64,000 bases of DNA, taken from contig NZ_CP069338.1 in the NCBI RefSeq assembly GCF_016859125.1, forward strand, positions 5,953,501 to 6,017,500, written 5' to 3'. A model generated the notes under the pieces. That model did not search any database, was not told where the DNA came from, and saw only the letters and a program-made list of their open reading frames with translations. The translations under genes and the position numbers were made by a program. The number at the start of each line of letters is the position of its first letter. The first letter of the stretch is position 1. Positions 25,496 through 32,560 of the stretch are shown piece by piece. This DNA is from Archangium violaceum. Lineage in GTDB: Bacteria > Myxococcota > Myxococcia > Myxococcales > Myxococcaceae.

Positions 25496-26440
25496 ATGTC
25501 TCGACCCGTCTGGACCGGCTCGCTGGGGTTCGGGCACGTGCACGTCCCGGTGCGGCTCTACGCGGCCGTGTCCCCCAGGCAGGTGCAGTTCAACCTCCTG
25601 CACGACGCGGACGGTGCCCGCATCCAGCAGAAGCGGGTGTGCTCGGCCGATGGCGAGGAGGTGCCCTTCGAGCACGTGGTGAAGGGCTATGAAATCCGCC
25701 CGGGGCGCTACGTGGAGGTGACGCGCGGCGAGCTCGAGGCGTTCGATCCCCAGGCCAGCCGCACCGTGGACCTTGAGGACTTCATCGAACTCTCCGAGAT
25801 CGATCCCATCTTCTTCGACACCACCTATCACGTGATGCCGGGCGAGAATGCGTGGAGGCCGTATGCGACCCTGGCCATGGCGCTGCGAGCCTCGGGCCGA
25901 GCGGGCATCGGGCGGCTGGTGATGCACCTCAAGGGGCACCTGTGCGTCGTGTGGCCGCACGGACGAGGGCTCGTTCTCTCCACGCTGCACTATGCGGACG
26001 AGGTCGTCTCCCAGGAGAGCTTTTCCGAGGTGTCCCTGCCCGGCCCTCGTCCCGTCGAGCGCGATGTGGAGGCCGTGCTGAGCGTCATCGAGGCGCGCAC
26101 CGTCGCCTTCGAGCCCCAGCGCTACCAGGACATGCACCGGGAACGGCTGCTCGCCTTCCTGGAGCGGCGGGCCCGGAAGCACGGGCTGCGCGAGGTGCCT
26201 CCCGAGGCTCCCGCGCCCGAGAGGGAAGAGGCGCCGCTCGCCAACGGGGAGGGCAGGGGAGCTGGGCGGGCTCCTGAGATGGTGCGTGGCGAGGTGAGCG
26301 AAATCCCGGCACGGGGCTCGTTGCGGCTGAGTCAACAGGCGGCTCGCGAGGTGCGGGAGCGGACGCCGCGTCAGGGCCGGAAGAAGACGGTGGGGACGCG
26401 GGCCGGGACGCGTCGGAAGAAGGGCGACTCTGGACGCTGA
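25496..26440 (+). CDS. ku: Non-homologous end-joining protein Ku
   Basis: 314 residues from the ATG at 25496, preceded by a GGGAGG ribosome-binding site (25484-25489). The core Ku fold is recognisable: RPVWTGSLGFGHVHVPVRLY, FNLLHDADGARIQQKRVC, VVKGYEIRPGRYVEVT and FEPQRYQDMHRERLLAFLE. Ku rings bind DNA double-strand ends and recruit LigD. The C-terminal 70 residues are an extended, Arg/Lys-rich tail (for example QGRKKTVGTRAGTRRKKG), which in other bacteria aids DNA threading. No ligD is visible. The gene stands immediately to the left of the toxin island's left repeat. Confidence 0.92.
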   Translation: MSRPVWTGSLGFGHVHVPVRLYAAVSPRQVQFNLLHDADGARIQQKRVCSADGEEVPFEHVVKGYEIRPGRYVEVTRGELEAFDPQASRTVDLEDFIELSEIDPIFFDTTYHVMPGENAWRPYATLAMALRASGRAGIGRLVMHLKGHLCVVWPHGRGLVLSTLHYADEVVSQESFSEVSLPGPRPVERDVEAVLSVIEARTVAFEPQRYQDMHRERLLAFLERRARKHGLREVPPEAPAPEREEAPLANGEGRGAGRAPEMVRGEVSEIPARGSLRLSQQAAREVRERTPRQGRKKTVGTRAGTRRKKGDSGR

Positions 26441-26452
26441 GCCCCGAAGCGA

Positions 26453-26471
26453 CGACGGCGGATGGGCCCTC
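26453..26471 (+). repeat. 19-bp direct repeat, left boundary of toxin island
   Basis: CGACGGCGGATGGGCCCTC, identical to 30805-30823. Here it is 13 bases after the Ku stop and lacks the partner arm that makes the right copy a terminator hairpin. The two copies enclose all the polymorphic-toxin genes. Confidence 0.8.
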
Positions 26472-26658
26472 ATCGTTCATGGATGGGGTTACGGAGAAGG
26501 AGGCCCGCAGCACTTACGCCCTCATTCTGTGGGATGCAGCTCGCCAGCGCACTGTCACTCTGGGCAACGTGACGTTCCCGTAGCGCCAGACCGCGAGGGG
26601 ACGCCCCACCTTCGCGACCTACCTACTGCATCCTGCATGCGATTCCATACCCGTAGAC

Positions 26659-26688
26659 TTGACGGGCGCACACGGCTTTCCGTGTAGT
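26659..26688 (+). promoter_or_regulatory. Candidate promoter of the SitA-like gene
   Basis: TTGACG (26659-26664) followed after 18 bases by TGTAGT (26683-26688), about 44 bases before the GTG start. The rest of the 26472-26731 gap holds only a 34-codon frame (ATG near 26480) with no recognised product. Confidence 0.4.
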
Positions 26689-26731
26689 TCCGGAGCGACG
26701 GCTTGCCCCGCGTCGCTTCCGGAGGTGCGCC

Positions 26732-27331
26732 GTGTCCACGCGTCTTCTTGGCCTGCGCCCACCTGACGCTCGGCTGCGCCCCTTGCTGGGGGGCTGGTTT
26801 CTCCTCGTCCTCTTCCTCCAGGCATCCTGCGCCACGCGCACGCCACCCGGCAGCCTCCTCGTGGGCTACCGCTTTCACTCGCTCACGCCTCCACCGGCCC
26901 TCAAGGAGCCTGTGGCCCCCACGGCAGAGCCCGGCCTCGAGTCCGCTACCGTGTACGCGGTGGACTTCATGGAGCCCGGCAACGTCGCTACTCGGCCGGT
27001 GCCCATACCGAGGGCCGAGTTCCAACAGGCGTTCCAGCGCCTCGCTCGCGACGTGCGGTTGAAGCGAAAGTCGCCGCGCGAGGCCGCCCACGAGTTTCTG
27101 AGCCTTGTGGCGACGAAGCCGGACGACCCATGGGTCACCATGACGGGTTACTGGGAGGTGGAGCAGCACTACCGCTCGGCCCCCACCTGGACACCCCTAC
27201 GTCAGGATGGCCCGGTTGAGCTCATTCCCGAGGCCGAAGCAGCCCTCAAGCAGAAGTACCTGAAGTGGTGTGAGCACCAGGGTGGCGGCGACTGCCTCGG
27301 CCTGCTGGCCTCGAGACGGTGTACGGGCTGA
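26732..27331 (+). CDS. SitA-like polymorphic toxin, N-terminal half (lipoprotein; gene split)
   Basis: 199 residues from a GTG with GGAGG seven bases upstream. A signal peptide ends at Cys in LFLQASC, so the protein is probably a lipoprotein. The body matches my recollection of the myxobacterial SitA lipoprotein-toxin N-terminus, including FQQAFQRLARDVRLKRKSPR and the block KYLKWCEHQGGGDCLGLL. In intact relatives the protein continues through a membrane-helix region into the toxin domain. Here the frame ends with TGA at 27329-27331 only a few codons after DCLGLL. The rest of the toxin resumes in the +2 frame (next entry). SitA toxins are delivered to kin by TraA/TraB outer-membrane exchange. 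An internal deletion with frameshift is the likely cause. Confidence 0.6.
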   Translation: MSTRLLGLRPPDARLRPLLGGWFLLVLFLQASCATRTPPGSLLVGYRFHSLTPPPALKEPVAPTAEPGLESATVYAVDFMEPGNVATRPVPIPRAEFQQAFQRLARDVRLKRKSPREAAHEFLSLVATKPDDPWVTMTGYWEVEQHYRSAPTWTPLRQDGPVELIPEAEAALKQKYLKWCEHQGGGDCLGLLASRRCTG

Positions 27332-28182
27332 TGGACGGCTGGGCCCGCATGGCCGACACGGCGCACCACGCCACCACCCTTGAGGAACTGCGCACGGCGG
27401 GCGAGGAATTCGGCGAGGTGCTGGGCGAGGATGCGGCCCGGGCCATGATTCTCGCCGTGTCCACACTCGCTGGGCACTCGCTGGGGCAGGTGGTGGCGCG
27501 AGTGAAGTCGCTTCCGCGCTTCAAGCTCGCGGGGGCGCAGTTCGAGGCGCAGGGCGGCGCCGCCGTCACGGGAAGCGTCGAGGCAACGGAGGCGTCTCTC
27601 GTGTCGGAAGGAGCCCTAGCCAAGGCCATTGCGGCGGTGGAGACGGTAGCCACCTCACCGCAGGGCTCCATGGCCATCGTCATGCTCAAGAAGGGGACGG
27701 GCTCCCGAACTGGGCAGGCCCCCGGAGGCCGCTCCGCGGAAACCGTCATTCGCCACCGGGGCGGCAATCGACAGGTGGAGCTCAGCGACGGGCAACGCTG
27801 GCACCTGCCTCGGGGCAGGTCGGCCGCGGACATTCCCGCCGAGGACAAGATTGGCGACATGCTGCAGGAGGCCGTCACCAAGGCTGCCAAGAAGTGGGGG
27901 CCCGACAGGCTCTCGCGCAACGAGCGAGAGGCCATCGACGAAGCCCTGAAGAAGGGCGAATACTGGCTGGCGAGACTGCTGGAACGCGAGGCCCGGGGGC
28001 GCTACGTGGAAAACGAGGTGCGAGATCAGTTCCAACACCTCTACAACTTCAGCCGGAACAAAGGGATCGATGTAGAGGTCCCCGGAGGCTACAAGTACGA
28101 GATTCTCTCCGGGACGGACTCGAATCTAGCCCGGCATGGCAGGCGCATGGCGGGCGAGTTCTTCCGGATGCTCACCTTCTGA
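27319..28182 (+). CDS. SitA-like polymorphic toxin, C-terminal toxin-bearing half
   Basis: The frame starts formally at a GTG (27319) but homology begins upstream at GLETVYGLMDGW, in a frame different from the N-terminal half. An ATG at 27331 overlaps the TGA of that half (TGATG), so reinitiation is possible, giving about 283 residues. The segment includes EEFGEVLGEDAARAMI and the C-terminal domain with KKGEYWLARLLEREARGR and GIDVEVPGGYKYEILSG. That last motif resembles a D-x(n)-E nuclease pattern, though this is speculative. No signal peptide is present, so if translated alone it would stay cytoplasmic. The immunity gene starts 12 bases later. It may be a pseudogene half or a coupled second protein. 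Confidence 0.6.
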   Translation: MYGLMDGWARMADTAHHATTLEELRTAGEEFGEVLGEDAARAMILAVSTLAGHSLGQVVARVKSLPRFKLAGAQFEAQGGAAVTGSVEATEASLVSEGALAKAIAAVETVATSPQGSMAIVMLKKGTGSRTGQAPGGRSAETVIRHRGGNRQVELSDGQRWHLPRGRSAADIPAEDKIGDMLQEAVTKAAKKWGPDRLSRNEREAIDEALKKGEYWLARLLEREARGRYVENEVRDQFQHLYNFSRNKGIDVEVPGGYKYEILSGTDSNLARHGRRMAGEFFRMLTF

Positions 28183-28193
28183 GAGTGCGGCGC

Positions 28194-28817
28194 ATGCTCT
28201 ACAATAAGGTCTTCTACCAGGGCCAGGAGATCGAGAACGAACGACTGGAGCTGACCGACAAAGGCTCGCTCTACTTCCTCGGCTCCGGGCTGACGCTTCG
28301 AAACTGCACGGTCGTCGTCAAGGTCTCGGGCAGGAACCTGTTTCTGACCGGCTCCCGTTTCATCGACTGCACTTTCGAGGTGAAGCAGGAGTTGAAAAAC
28401 CACCAACAGTGGGTGAAGGCCTCCCTGAAGGGGTGCCGCATCAAGGGGCGGCTGACCGGGTGCGACTTCGGGCACTGGCCTGATTACGGCACAGGTTGGG
28501 AGCACGGGGCCATCGAGGACTGCGACTTCACCGAGGCCCGCCTGGATGGCTGCCGCATCATGGGGTCGGACCCAGCCACCATTCGCTTTCCCAAATGGCC
28601 CTGCTTCACCATCCTGGACCCCATCAGGCGAGCCCGCGAGCTCAACAGCGTCCAGTGGCCGGGAGGTTTTCGCCCCATTGTCGTGGAGGGTCAGTACAGG
28701 GATCCTCCCTGCACAACGGCAGTAACGCTCTACGCTCCGGCCCTCGCTAAGCGACGCGAGACTACCGAGGAAGCATTCAGAGCGGTCGTTGAGCAGTTCG
28801 ACTGCATCGTCTATTGA
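28194..28817 (+). CDS. Putative SitI-type immunity protein with pentapeptide-like repeats
   Basis: 207 residues from the ATG at 28194, 12 bases after the toxin frame. The N-terminal two thirds has loosely spaced pentapeptide-repeat-like strands (LRNCTVVV, FIDCTFEV, LKGCRIKG, LTGCDFGH, IEDCDFTEARLDGCRIMG), suggesting a right-handed beta-helix. The C-terminus (FTILDPIRRARELNSVQWPG, FRAVVEQFDCIVY) recurs in the truncated copy downstream. No signal peptide or membrane segment is visible, so it is cytoplasmic. Toxin-immunity organisation follows from position; I recognise no specific family. The immunity gene is intact although the toxin is split, the pattern expected when immunity is retained for protection. 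Confidence 0.65.
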   Translation: MLYNKVFYQGQEIENERLELTDKGSLYFLGSGLTLRNCTVVVKVSGRNLFLTGSRFIDCTFEVKQELKNHQQWVKASLKGCRIKGRLTGCDFGHWPDYGTGWEHGAIEDCDFTEARLDGCRIMGSDPATIRFPKWPCFTILDPIRRARELNSVQWPGGFRPIVVEGQYRDPPCTTAVTLYAPALAKRRETTEEAFRAVVEQFDCIVY

Positions 28818-29042
28818 CGAGACCGTGCGGACAGTCGCCCTGTCGAAGGGCCACGACGCAGCGACAACTACCGTGGGGAGGAGGGCGTCACCGCAGGGGT
28901 GGGGGGCGGAGAGGGGTTGAGGCGGACGGGCCCGCCGGAATCCAGTCGCGGGTGTTGCCGCGCCGGCGCTCGGGAGGACGGTGGCGAGCGCGCTGGTGAG
29001 GGCTACCGCACGCGTGGCGAGGCTCAGCAACTCAAGCGCGAG
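28818..29042. other. Gap between immunity gene and truncated copy, no gene recognised
   Basis: GC-rich sequence with short overlapping frames that show no similarity to the immunity protein's N-terminal two thirds. It may be remnant sequence left after loss of the front of the second immunity copy. Confidence 0.5.
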
Positions 29043-29261
29043 TTCTCCGTCACCATCGTCGATCCCATCGGCCACGGGCGTGAGCTGATGAGCGTGAAGT
29101 GGCCGGGCACCTTCCACCCGGTCACCCTGGAGGGCCGATATAAAGAGGTGCCTTCCTCGGTCGCGGTGTCGTTCTACGCCCCGGCCGAGGCGAAGCGCTC
29201 GGGAACCACCGAGGCGGAGCTCAAAGCGGCGATTGAGCGGTTCGACTTCATTGTCCGCTGA
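29043..29261 (+). pseudogene. Truncated second copy of the immunity gene
   Basis: 72 codons, from FSVTIVDPIGHGRELMSVKW to the end AIERFDFIVR, align without gaps to the C-terminus of the adjacent immunity protein (FTILDPIRRARELNSVQW to VVEQFDCIVY), including WPG, EG-Y, FYAP/LYAP and AKR. The frame continues upstream to an ATG at 28899, but that part has no similarity and no clear ribosome-binding site. The copies are diverged (roughly half identical), so the duplication is not recent. Likely a gene remnant. Confidence 0.7.
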
Positions 29262-29270
29262 TGAGCACCT

Positions 29271-29292
29271 GCGGGGCCGATGATGGCCCCGC
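29271..29292 (+). terminator. Hairpin after the immunity gene remnant
   Basis: Perfect 8-bp stem GCGGGGCC / GGCCCCGC with a 6-base loop (GATGAT), ten bases after the stop at 29261. No T-tract follows. It could end the rightward transcript before the opposing toxin/immunity pair. Confidence 0.45.
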
Positions 29293-29406
29293 TCTCGCGA
29301 CCACCGCCGCCGCGGTGATGATGGTGCCCATCGGCATGGTGCTCATCGCCCAGCTCGAGTCCGGCGAGGGCCAGCGGCTGGAGCACTTCGGCGCCGCGCT
29401 TGGCGC

Positions 29407-30093
29407 TCAGGCTATCGGTAGGGGGGCGGGCCCCAGGTTGGACGGGTCCCATACATACTGCTCGGTGGGCGTGAGCACCATGTTCGTCAACCCGTGCCGA
29501 TTGATGAAGTCCTTGAAACGCTCGGAGACGACGATGACGCCCTGCATGCCACGGGGGCGGAAGATGTCCTCTCCCCCCCAGGTGCCCGGTTCCAGGATGA
29601 AGCCGTTGATGGCCTCAATGCCCGTCGAGCGGCATTCCGAACAGCTGTGGGGCTTGGAGAAGCGCACGCGGTTGAGCACCAGGTCCACCGCCGCTCGGCC
29701 AAAACAGGGCGAGACGACGTAGTAGCGAGGCACGGTGATGGGCTTGCCAGCTTTCTTCTTCCTGGCGCGTACCCGGAGGACCTCGACGGGGTGGAAGCCC
29801 TCCAACCCTGTGAGCCCCTCTGCACGGAAAGCCTCCGTGAATGGCTCGGAGATGAGCTGTGCGTACCCAGGGCCTCTGATGAAGTCCCCGAGTTCCTCCC
29901 CGTGCAGCTCCAGCTTGACCCGGTAGGGAGGAAGCCAGGTCCGCATCCCGATGATGTCGCCGCACTGTGGGCAGCGAGGCGCATCCGCGCGGTTGACGGG
30001 GTCGACTGTTTCAACATCGGTATCGTAACGAGACCCGAGGGCGCCCTTTGTCAGGACAAAGAAGCGCGGGGATGCAGAGGCTTCAAAACCCAT
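29407..30093 (-). CDS. Double-CXXCG motif family protein (probable immunity protein)
   Basis: 228 residues. It begins MGFEASASPRFFVL and has CPQCGDIIG (about residues 41-49) and a degenerate second site CSECRSTG (about 150-157). This is the layout of the myxobacterial double-CXXCG paralogous family, in which each site is likely to bind zinc as a pair. Further family-like features are RGPGYAQLISEP, PRYYVVSP and FRPRGMQGVIVVSERFKDFI. Members commonly sit directly downstream of HNH-like toxin genes and are presumed immunity proteins. Here it overlaps the upstream toxin-like gene by 11 bases. The lost last Gly in the second motif (CSEC-R) is a small deviation. Confidence 0.75.
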   Translation of the reverse strand: MGFEASASPRFFVLTKGALGSRYDTDVETVDPVNRADAPRCPQCGDIIGMRTWLPPYRVKLELHGEELGDFIRGPGYAQLISEPFTEAFRAEGLTGLEGFHPVEVLRVRARKKKAGKPITVPRYYVVSPCFGRAAVDLVLNRVRFSKPHSCSECRSTGIEAINGFILEPGTWGGEDIFRPRGMQGVIVVSERFKDFINRHGLTNMVLTPTEQYVWDPSNLGPAPLPIA

Positions 30094-30652
30094 TGGGGAA
30101 CCTCTCTCTCATCTCAGGGCGGCTGTAGATCTCGCGCAACTTGTTCATGAACTCCTTGTATGTGGCCTTGCCGTTCTGGGTGAGCCATTCGATGACTTCA
30201 TCATCCACCTTGCGGTGCCACTCCTGATAGCCGCAGTGCGCCTGCTCGTCCTTGGCCCGAGCCACGAAGCGTGGGTCCCGAGGCTTGAAGAGTCCATTGA
30301 GCGTGGCGTGGTTCTCCAACTCCCTGGCAATGCGCCGGGAGATGGGATGGTGCTCCTGGCCTTTGCAGTGGGGTGGCTCGGAGGACCCCAGCGAGTGGGA
30401 CAAGGCCTCCGCCGTCGCCTGGAGTTGCTTCTTCTTGTTCTTGTCTCCCTCCCGCGCCATCTGCGAGGTCTGCTCCAGCGCCCCGAGCATCCCCACCACC
30501 TCGTCCAACACCTCTGCCGCCTTGAGCGGATCATCCCCCGCGAGTGTGACGCAGGCATTCACCATGCCTTGCTTGCAGTTGCACACCACTGACATCTCGC
30601 CGGGTGTACACGGCACCTGCGTCAGCAGTACGACCAGCAATGTCGAGAGCAT
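30083..30652 (-). CDS. Secreted HNH-like nuclease toxin (Wall-associated-protein type)
   Basis: 189 residues from the ATG at 30652, with GAGGGAGAAG upstream. The N-terminus is hydrophobic (MLSTLLVVLLTQVPC) and probably an export signal, but lacks Arg/Lys and a standard lipobox. A helical, charged middle precedes the C-terminal domain with GQEHHPISRRI and, about 45 residues on, CGYQEWHRKVDDEV and RERFPNGF. The paired HH and later His resemble HNH/ENDO VII-type toxin nucleases found in myxobacterial polymorphic toxins. No large delivery domain is present, so delivery may differ from SitA. The double-CXXCG gene overlaps its end, forming a toxin/immunity pair opposite in direction to the SitA genes. 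Confidence 0.65.
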   Translation of the reverse strand: MLSTLLVVLLTQVPCTPGEMSVVCNCKQGMVNACVTLAGDDPLKAAEVLDEVVGMLGALEQTSQMAREGDKNKKKQLQATAEALSHSLGSSEPPHCKGQEHHPISRRIARELENHATLNGLFKPRDPRFVARAKDEQAHCGYQEWHRKVDDEVIEWLTQNGKATYKEFMNKLREIYSRPEMRERFPNGF

Positions 30653-30795
30653 GATTCTTCTCCCTCGGGGCTGTTCCGGCAGAGTCGGGCGGGGGTGGAC
30701 CTATTTCTCAAACCGGCTCCTACCAGGGGTCAACCACAAGGGGACCGGACTGGTGAGGCCAGTTGGGGGGAGCGCAATGAAGATGGAGTAACCGC

Positions 30796-30840
30796 CCAAA
30801 AAGGCGACGGCGGATGGGCCCTCGTGGAGCCCACCCGCCG
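30796..30840 (-). terminator. Rho-independent terminator of the superoxide dismutase gene
   Basis: Read on the minus strand, a 12-bp stem (CGGCGGGTGGGC / GCCCATCCGCCG, one mismatch, arms at 30829-30840 and 30808-30819) is followed by TCGCC and TTTTT. It begins 24 bases after the superoxide dismutase stop. One arm lies inside the right copy of the island's 19-bp repeat. Confidence 0.75.
30805..30823 (+). repeat. 19-bp direct repeat, right boundary of toxin island
   Basis: CGACGGCGGATGGGCCCTC, identical to 26453-26471. Here it is one arm and loop edge of the superoxide dismutase terminator, so this copy is probably the original site. Confidence 0.8.
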
Positions 30841-30864
30841 CCGGGGACAACGGCTTCCGAGGGA

Positions 30865-31473
30865 CTACTTCTTCAGACGGCTCTCGCAGGCCTCGAAGTC
30901 GATGTTCTGGAAGTAGGCGTCCACGTACCTGGCGCGCTCGAACGGCTTGTAGTCCGGCACGAAGGCGTGCTCCCACGCGTCCATGACGATGATGGGCGTG
31001 TAGCCGGCGATGTTGCCGTTCTCGTGCAGCGTCACCCAGTGGTTGGACAGCCAGCCGGTGCGCGGATCCTGGAAGGTGATGGCCCAGCCGATGCCCGGCG
31101 CCGTTCCCACGGCCTTGAAGTCCGCCAGCCAGTTCTCGTAGGAGCCGAAGCTCTGCTCCATGGCCTGCTTCAGCTTGCCGCCCGGCGTGGTCGCGCCGCC
31201 CGGCTTCATGTTGCCGAAGTAGTACTCGTGCAGGACCATGCCGTTGTACTCGAAGCCCATTCGGCGGGTCATCTCGGCATAGGCCGGGTTGGCACCCGCG
31301 GCCTCTCCCTTGGTCTGCATCCCCGAGAGCAGCTCGGTCAGCTTGTTGGTGCGGTTGACGTAGCCCTCGTACAGCTTGAAGTGCGACTCGAGCACCGCGT
31401 CGCTGATGCCCTTGAGACCCTTGAGGTGGGTGAACTGCATCGGCGTGTACTTCTTCTGCGGCATGTCGGCCAT
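30865..31473 (-). CDS. Fe/Mn-family superoxide dismutase
   Basis: 202 residues from the ATG at 31473; the frame reads on to 31587 without family similarity. Metal-ligand regions are LESHFKLYEGYVNRTN (first His), GMVLHEYYFGNM (second His) and MDAWEHAFVPDY (Asp and third His). SWENW-like YENWLADF and GIGWAITF are also typical. The enzyme converts superoxide to hydrogen peroxide and oxygen. Around the first His the usual H-x3-H-H pattern is absent and the segment is one residue shorter than in E. coli SodB, so metal preference cannot be predicted. It has a strong terminator and is divergent from mutM. Confidence 0.9.
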   Translation of the reverse strand: MADMPQKKYTPMQFTHLKGLKGISDAVLESHFKLYEGYVNRTNKLTELLSGMQTKGEAAGANPAYAEMTRRMGFEYNGMVLHEYYFGNMKPGGATTPGGKLKQAMEQSFGSYENWLADFKAVGTAPGIGWAITFQDPRTGWLSNHWVTLHENGNIAGYTPIIVMDAWEHAFVPDYKPFERARYVDAYFQNIDFEACESRLKK

Positions 31474-31625
31474 GTGGGGCCTCCGAGTGCGAGGAAGATG
31501 AGGGTGGGAAGGGACCCTTCTACGGACCGAAGCCGCCTTCCGGGAGGCCGTTTCGCGCAGATGTAAGCGCGGTAACACGTTGGACATGCGCCGCGCTCGC
31601 GAAGGGTGTAATTCCGCACGCCGCC

Positions 31626-32483
31626 ATGCCCGAGCTTCCCGAAGTCGAAATCGCCCGGCGCAACCTCGTCCATTGGCTGGACGGTCGCCGCGTCGTGCGC
31701 GCCGAGGCCGATGACTCCCGCGTCTTCCGCGGCGCCCGCAGGGAGGACTTCGCCTCGCTCCAGGGCCGCCTGGTGTCGTTGGAGCGACGCGGCAAGTACC
31801 TCCTCTTCACCTTCGAGGGCGGCCGGGGTCTGCTGGCCCACCTGGGCATGACGGGCCGCTTCGTCCGTCGGCCCGAGGGGGCCGTGGTGCCCTACAGCCG
31901 GGCCCGCTTCCACCTGGACTCCGGGGACGTCATCCACTTCGCCGACTCGCGCCTCTTCGGCCGGATGGAGCCCTGTGCCGCCTCGCGGCTGCACGCGCTG
32001 GAGGCCGTGAAGGTGCTGGGGAGGGATCCGCTCGCCGATGGTCTCACCGCCGAACAACTCCAGGAGGCCGTGGGAGACTCCCGCCAGGAGCTCAAGGTGG
32101 CGCTGATGGATCAGGGGCGCGTGACGGGGCTGGGCAACATCCATGCCGCCGAGGCGCTCTACCGGGCCGGCCTCCACCCCGCGCGCAAGCCCGCGACCCT
32201 CACCCCCGACGAGTGGCGGCGGCTGGCCGACGCCATCCACGCCTCCATCACCTTCGGCCTCGAGGAGCAGCAGGGCGAGGAGCCCGCGTACCTGGAGGAC
32301 GGCGCGGAGAACCGTTTCCTCATCTACGGTCGCGCCGGGACGCCCTGTGCCCGATGCGGAGCGACGGTGGAATCCTTCACCCAAGGAGGCCGCACCACCC
32401 ATTGCTGCCCCCAATGCCAACCGAAGAACCCTGGCCGTAAACCCCCGGACGGACGTGGGAAGCGGGGTGCTCGCCGTCGTTGA
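31626..32483 (+). CDS. mutM: Formamidopyrimidine-DNA glycosylase
   Basis: 285 residues. The N-terminus MPELPEVEIARRNL carries the catalytic Pro and Glu. LAHLGMTGRF, FHLDSGDVIHFADSRLFGRM and GLGNIHAAEALYRAGLHP follow (the last is the helix-two-turn-helix). A C-terminal zinc finger uses four Cys within CARCGATVESFTQGG and CCPQCQ. It removes oxidised purines such as 8-oxoguanine and nicks the abasic site. The last residues are basic. The start is 152 bases from the divergent superoxide dismutase gene, both oxidative-stress functions, possibly sharing regulation (inference). Confidence 0.95.
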   Translation: MPELPEVEIARRNLVHWLDGRRVVRAEADDSRVFRGARREDFASLQGRLVSLERRGKYLLFTFEGGRGLLAHLGMTGRFVRRPEGAVVPYSRARFHLDSGDVIHFADSRLFGRMEPCAASRLHALEAVKVLGRDPLADGLTAEQLQEAVGDSRQELKVALMDQGRVTGLGNIHAAEALYRAGLHPARKPATLTPDEWRRLADAIHASITFGLEEQQGEEPAYLEDGAENRFLIYGRAGTPCARCGATVESFTQGGRTTHCCPQCQPKNPGRKPPDGRGKRGARRR

Positions 32484-32560
32484 CACCCCCGGCGCACTCC
32501 GCTTGACTCGCCCGCCCTTTGCACCCGCCGCACTCGCGCGGCACCGGAGAAGAATTCCCT

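Noticed and set aside
26480-26584. 34-codon frame (ATG near 26480) in front of the SitA-like gene
   Set aside because: Too short, no ribosome-binding site of note, no recognisable product; possibly a gene remnant but unsupported.
29261-29722. Plus-strand frame starting at the TGATG after the immunity remnant
   Set aside because: Most of it is antisense to the double-CXXCG gene; the first 48 codons show no recognised family and contain the hairpin at 29271-29292.
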